A stretch of 17,118 nucleotides of DNA from DATGIQ01 sp035295665 (GTDB lineage Bacteria > Planctomycetota > Planctomycetia > Gemmatales > Gemmataceae). The stretch lies in the NCBI GenBank assembly GCA_035295665.1, contig DATGIQ010000070.1, positions 1 through 17,118 of the forward strand, written 5' to 3'. The position numbers and the translations under genes are program-made. Below are positions 14,869 to 17,118 of the stretch, in pieces (position 1 is the stretch's first letter; each line of letters opens with the position of its first letter). The notes under the pieces were generated by a model. It did no database searches. It was not told the origin of the DNA and was given only the letters and a program-made list of their open reading frames with translations.

Positions 14869-16255
14869 ATGCCGTCTACGCCACTATCGCCTGCACAACG
14901 CGCCGAAGCGAAGGTTCTCGCCCAAGCTATCCGCGCGGCCATCGACACGGAGATCGACGCGCTTGCCTGTACGCTGGTTGGCAGCGATGCTGCGCACCTC
15001 TTCGGTGACAACGAATTCAAGCTCCGGGCACTGGCCCACAAGATCGCGGCCAAAGCGATCGAACAACATCTGGCGCAAAAAAAAATGGCTACCAAGGCGC
15101 CAGCGTAAGCTGTCCGCATTGTGAGCAGGCAGCCGGATTCCACTCGCACCGCCCGCACACGCCCACCAGTCTCGTCGGTCCCATCCGCTACCAGCGTGCT
15201 TACTACCTGTGTCGGCGCTGCGGCAAGGGACTATTCCCCTTCGACCAACAGGCGGGCCTGACCCGTCGGAACCTGACTCCGGGGCTGGAGCGCATCGCCA
15301 CCTTGGCCGGAACGGTCGCCGATAGTTTCGAGAAGGGAGCGGATCTCGTACACGAGATGGCGGGCATCCGCCTGGGGGAGTCTACGGTCGAGCGGACCAG
15401 CGAGGATGCCGGTCAGCGCTTGGCCGAAGCCGTACAGGCCGGCCGGACCTTCGGTGCGAAGGTGGTTTGGCCGTGGCACAAGGACTATCAAGGCCGCCGC
15501 TGTGCCTATGTCGAGATGGATGCCACCGGGGTGCGGCAGCAGGGGGAGGGGGGCAGTTCCGCAGAGGGACGCATGGCCTATGTGGGCGTGGTCTGCAATC
15601 CTTGTCCCGAGTGGCCGTGGCCCGAGGAGAAACCCCTGCCGATGCAGGCACGCTATCTGGCGGGCTTGTATCCTTTGGTAGAGCTGGGGCCATTGCTGCG
15701 CCGGCCGGGCAGGTGGGCATGGACCAGGCCGATTGTTGGCTGGGGCTGACCGACGGCGGCAATGGCTTGGAGGATCGCCTGGCAGAAAACTTCCCGCGTG
15801 TCGAGGTGGTGATCTTGGACTTCTACCATCCGGCAGAGAAACTCACCGGCTTGGCGCGGCTGCTGCACCCCAAGGAAGAAAGCCAGGCCGAGGAGCAGGC
15901 GCGGCAGTGGTGCCGGCTGTTGAAGGACGAAGGTGGGGCGTTGCTCGCGGCGGCCTTGCGTGAAGAAGATTGGCCGCGCCGGGCCGGCCTGCGGGAAGCG
16001 GTCGCCGAGGTAGTTGGCTACTTGGAGCGACACGCCCATCGGATGGAATATCCCGAGTACCTGGCGCAGGGCTGGTGCATTGGCAGCGGTGCGGTGGAGA
16101 GCGCCTGTAAGACGGTGGTCGGTCAACGCTTAAAATTGGCGGGCATGCGCTGGGGCGAAGATGGAGCGCACGCCCTGTGTCATCTGCGCGCACTGTACCG
16201 CAGCGACAAAGGCCAGTGGGAGGCCTTCTGGAAACGCGGCAATAGTCCCAACTGA
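14869..16255 (+). pseudogene. ISKra4-family DDE transposase, two frame changes
   Basis: The ATG at 14869 follows GGGAGG by 5 nt. The first frame (14869-15108) gives 79 residues of the family N-terminus (MPSTPLSPAQRAEAKVLAQA). The A9 run at 15077-15085 allows a -1 shift giving QKKNGYQGASVSCPHC, which is typical of the family. The second frame ends at 15749 and contains a zinc ribbon (CPHC ... CRRC, then GKGLFPFD) and the first catalytic Asp (YVEMDATGV, 15519-15521). A second -1 change is needed near 15695-15710 (LGPLLRR joined to AGQVGMDQADCW). The third frame holds the second Asp (ILDFYHPAEKL, 15818-15820) and the Glu (GSGAVESACK, 16097-16099) and ends at 16255. The first shift is probably programmed; the second lacks a slippery run and probably reflects a 1-bp deletion or a sequencing error. 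The corrected length is about 460 residues, normal for the family. Confidence 0.87.
15071..15102 (+). promoter_or_regulatory. A9 slippery frameshift site framed by an inverted repeat
   Basis: Nine consecutive A (15077-15085) sit just before the stop of the N-terminal frame (TAA at 15106-15108). A -1 slip there joins the two family-conserved parts without loss. TGGCGC (15071-15076) and GCGCCA (15097-15102) can pair around it, placing the A-run in a 20-nt loop. Whether the stem affects slippage is unknown. Confidence 0.7.
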
Positions 16256-16264
16256 TCATCTGTC

Positions 16265-16289
16265 CCACCAACTATTCTGACGCTCGCCG
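16265..16289 (-). repeat. Right terminal inverted repeat of the insertion sequence
   Basis: Read on the minus strand it gives CGG, 2 bp, AGCGTC, 5 bp, AGTTGGTGG, mirroring the left end. It starts 10 bp after the transposase stop codon. Confidence 0.85.
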
Positions 16290-16298
16290 TTGGCGTTG
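16290..16298. repeat. Target site duplication, right copy
   Basis: TTGGCGTTG directly after the right end of the element, identical to 14768-14776. Confidence 0.88.
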
Positions 16299-16332
16299 GC
16301 TGATTGGGTGCCTTGCGAGCTGCAACCCCTGA

Positions 16333-16560
16333 GTCCGTGGACGCCATCCTGGGTATGACTGGGGCTTCCAAAGCGATCTGCCCCGGATCCGCCGCACCGC
16401 GCCGGACGCCGCTGTGCTCGACCCGGCGATGCGTGAAGCCATTGAACCTGCTACTTCGATCCCGGTGAAAGACCCCGCCTTTGTCCGCTTACGCCGCCAT
16501 CGCTTATGTCTGGTAGCCGCTCGCTGGTCCGCGCGATCTGCAAGGGGCAGGCTGAATTAG
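16333..16560 (+). other. Open stretch of 75 codons, possible gene remnant
   Basis: Between stops at 16330 and 16558 the frame reads a protein-like sequence (for example DWGFQSDLPRIRRTAPDAA and PVKDPAFVRLRRHRLCLV) with mixed hydrophobic and charged residues. It has no start codon near its beginning (first ATG at 16429) and no recognised family. It may be the decayed end of a gene or chance openness in GC-rich DNA. Confidence 0.2.
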
Positions 16561-17039
16561 CAGCGTCGCAGCCGGGGCATCGTCCTACAGCTGGAGCGAT
16601 ATTTCGAGGTTTAGCAATCGGCGGAGCGACTGTCCCTCCGGGGCGGGTATTTGACCGTTGTCGAGACCGTGCTAGACTTCAGCGTCGGCTCAGCCCCCAA
16701 TGAGCCATAGTGAGACGCGTGCGGGATCTATTCGGCTCGCCCAAGCGGATAACCCGAGCGCGATTCTTCAACCGGAACAGAGGGCTCGGCATTCCGTGGT
16801 GTGACCCTCCCCCCGATGGTGGATCCCGTCACCCTTCGAATCGTAGTCCTCCCACAAATTTAGCGCGACAGACTTCCTACTGACGGGGAGTCGGTACGAC
16901 TGCGACTGCAAGTGATTTCTTCACCGGCAGCCCGCACGTTCACGTCACGGGCCATCATGCGCGCCGCGTACCCGACTCTCCGTCGCGTGGGAAGTCCAAA
17001 AGCGGGACGGAGTGATTTGACCCGCACGCCAGCTCGGTG

Positions 17040-17111
17040 GGTGAGCGGCCATGAAAACTCCCGGGCGTAACCGCCCTTCCGCTAGGCGGCGTGGGCGAAG
17101 AAGGCCTCACC
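17040..17111. other. Nested hairpin structure near right edge
   Basis: GGTGAG (17040-17045) and GCC (17048-17050) pair with GGCCTCACC (17103-17111), leaving a 2-nt bulge. Inside are two perfect small hairpins: GGGCG-TAAC-CGCCC (17063-17076) and CCGC-TAG-GCGG (17079-17089). The fold resembles a three-way junction and could be a structured RNA or the edge of another mobile element. It is not assigned to a known family. Confidence 0.3.
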
Positions 17112-17118
17112 AGCAACC

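Larger units (their letters stand above)
14777..16289 (+). mobile_element. ISKra4-family insertion sequence, 1513 bp, transposase frameshifted
   Basis: Both ends are defined by sequence. The left terminus (14777-14801) and the reverse complement of the right terminus (16265-16289) match at 19 of 25 positions: CGG, AGCGTC and AGTTGGTGG blocks at identical spacing. A perfect 9-bp direct repeat flanks them. Inside is one transposase gene in three frames: an N-terminal part ending after an A9 run, a middle part with the zinc ribbon and first catalytic Asp, and a C-terminal part with the second Asp and Glu. ISKra4-family elements encode a DDE transposase with this layout, and 9-bp duplications are known in the family. 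The intact duplication indicates simple insertion without later rearrangement. The element lies 102 bp upstream of the PEP-CTERM gene, in the opposite orientation. Confidence 0.92.
16299..17118. other. Region without a convincing gene
   Basis: About 820 bp to the right edge with stops in all frames at short intervals and no recognisable protein family on either strand. A 65-codon ATG frame at 16506-16703 has low-complexity Arg/Ala-rich composition, no clear ribosome binding site and no family match. The region was contiguous with the upstream side of the PEP-CTERM gene before the IS insertion. It contains one open stretch (16333-16560) and one structured segment (17040-17111), listed separately. 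Confidence 0.55.

Noticed and set aside
14676..15158. 161-residue N-terminal extension of the HAF-repeat protein
   Set aside because: It crosses the insertion sequence boundary and would bury the clear signal peptide that starts at 14675.
16506..16703. 65-codon ATG frame right of the insertion sequence
   Set aside because: No convincing ribosome binding site, Arg/Ala/Gly-rich shadow-like composition and no recognisable domain.

Overview
The window looks like chromosome from a planctomycete, possibly Gemmatales-like. This rests on a DUF1501 gene next to a planctomycete-type cytochrome/DUF1549/DUF1553 gene, a PEP-CTERM protein made of HAF repeats, an ISKra4-type insertion sequence, and generally GC-rich coding DNA. 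The species cannot be named from the sequence.

Layout, left to right. (1) 1-2748, minus strand: a DUF1549/DUF1553 cytochrome-type protein (469-2748), followed downstream by a DUF1501 protein that runs off the left edge (1-332). This is the classic planctomycete secreted-protein pair. (2) 2888-3073, plus strand: a small 61-residue acidic helical protein of unknown function, divergent from the cytochrome gene. (3) 3096-12050, minus strand: one 2984-residue cyclic beta-1,2-glucan synthase of the NdvB/ChvB type, which fills more than half of the window. It carries a membrane-embedded GT84 domain, a middle glycoamylase-like (GH189-type) cyclisation domain and a C-terminal GH94 phosphorylase domain. 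(4) 12051-12423: a divergent control region with two tandem TTCCNGAA palindromes near the glucan synthase start and two mutually exclusive hairpins before the next gene. (5) 12424-13671, plus strand: a soluble histidine kinase with a clear H-box but a degenerate G2 ATP-lid box. (6) 13722-14675, minus strand: a secreted PEP-CTERM protein built from six HAF repeats. (7) 14777-16289: a complete ISKra4-family insertion sequence with 25-bp imperfect terminal inverted repeats and a perfect 9-bp target duplication. Its transposase is split first by an A9 slippery run (probably programmed -1 frameshifting) and then by a second -1 frameshift that probably inactivates it. (8) 16299-17118: about 820 bp with no convincing gene, holding one short open stretch that may be a gene remnant and a nested-hairpin structure at the right edge.

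Functionally most of the window concerns the cell envelope: periplasmic or surface glucan synthesis, secreted cytochrome/DUF1501 proteins and a sorted surface repeat protein. The kinase is divergent from the glucan synthase and may share its control region, but nothing in the sequence proves that it regulates the gene. No CRISPR array, tRNA, rRNA or recognisable defence system was seen. The most informative structure is the IS element (exact boundaries, frameshift site, later decay, and position just upstream of the PEP-CTERM gene), followed by the giant glucan synthase and its leader elements.
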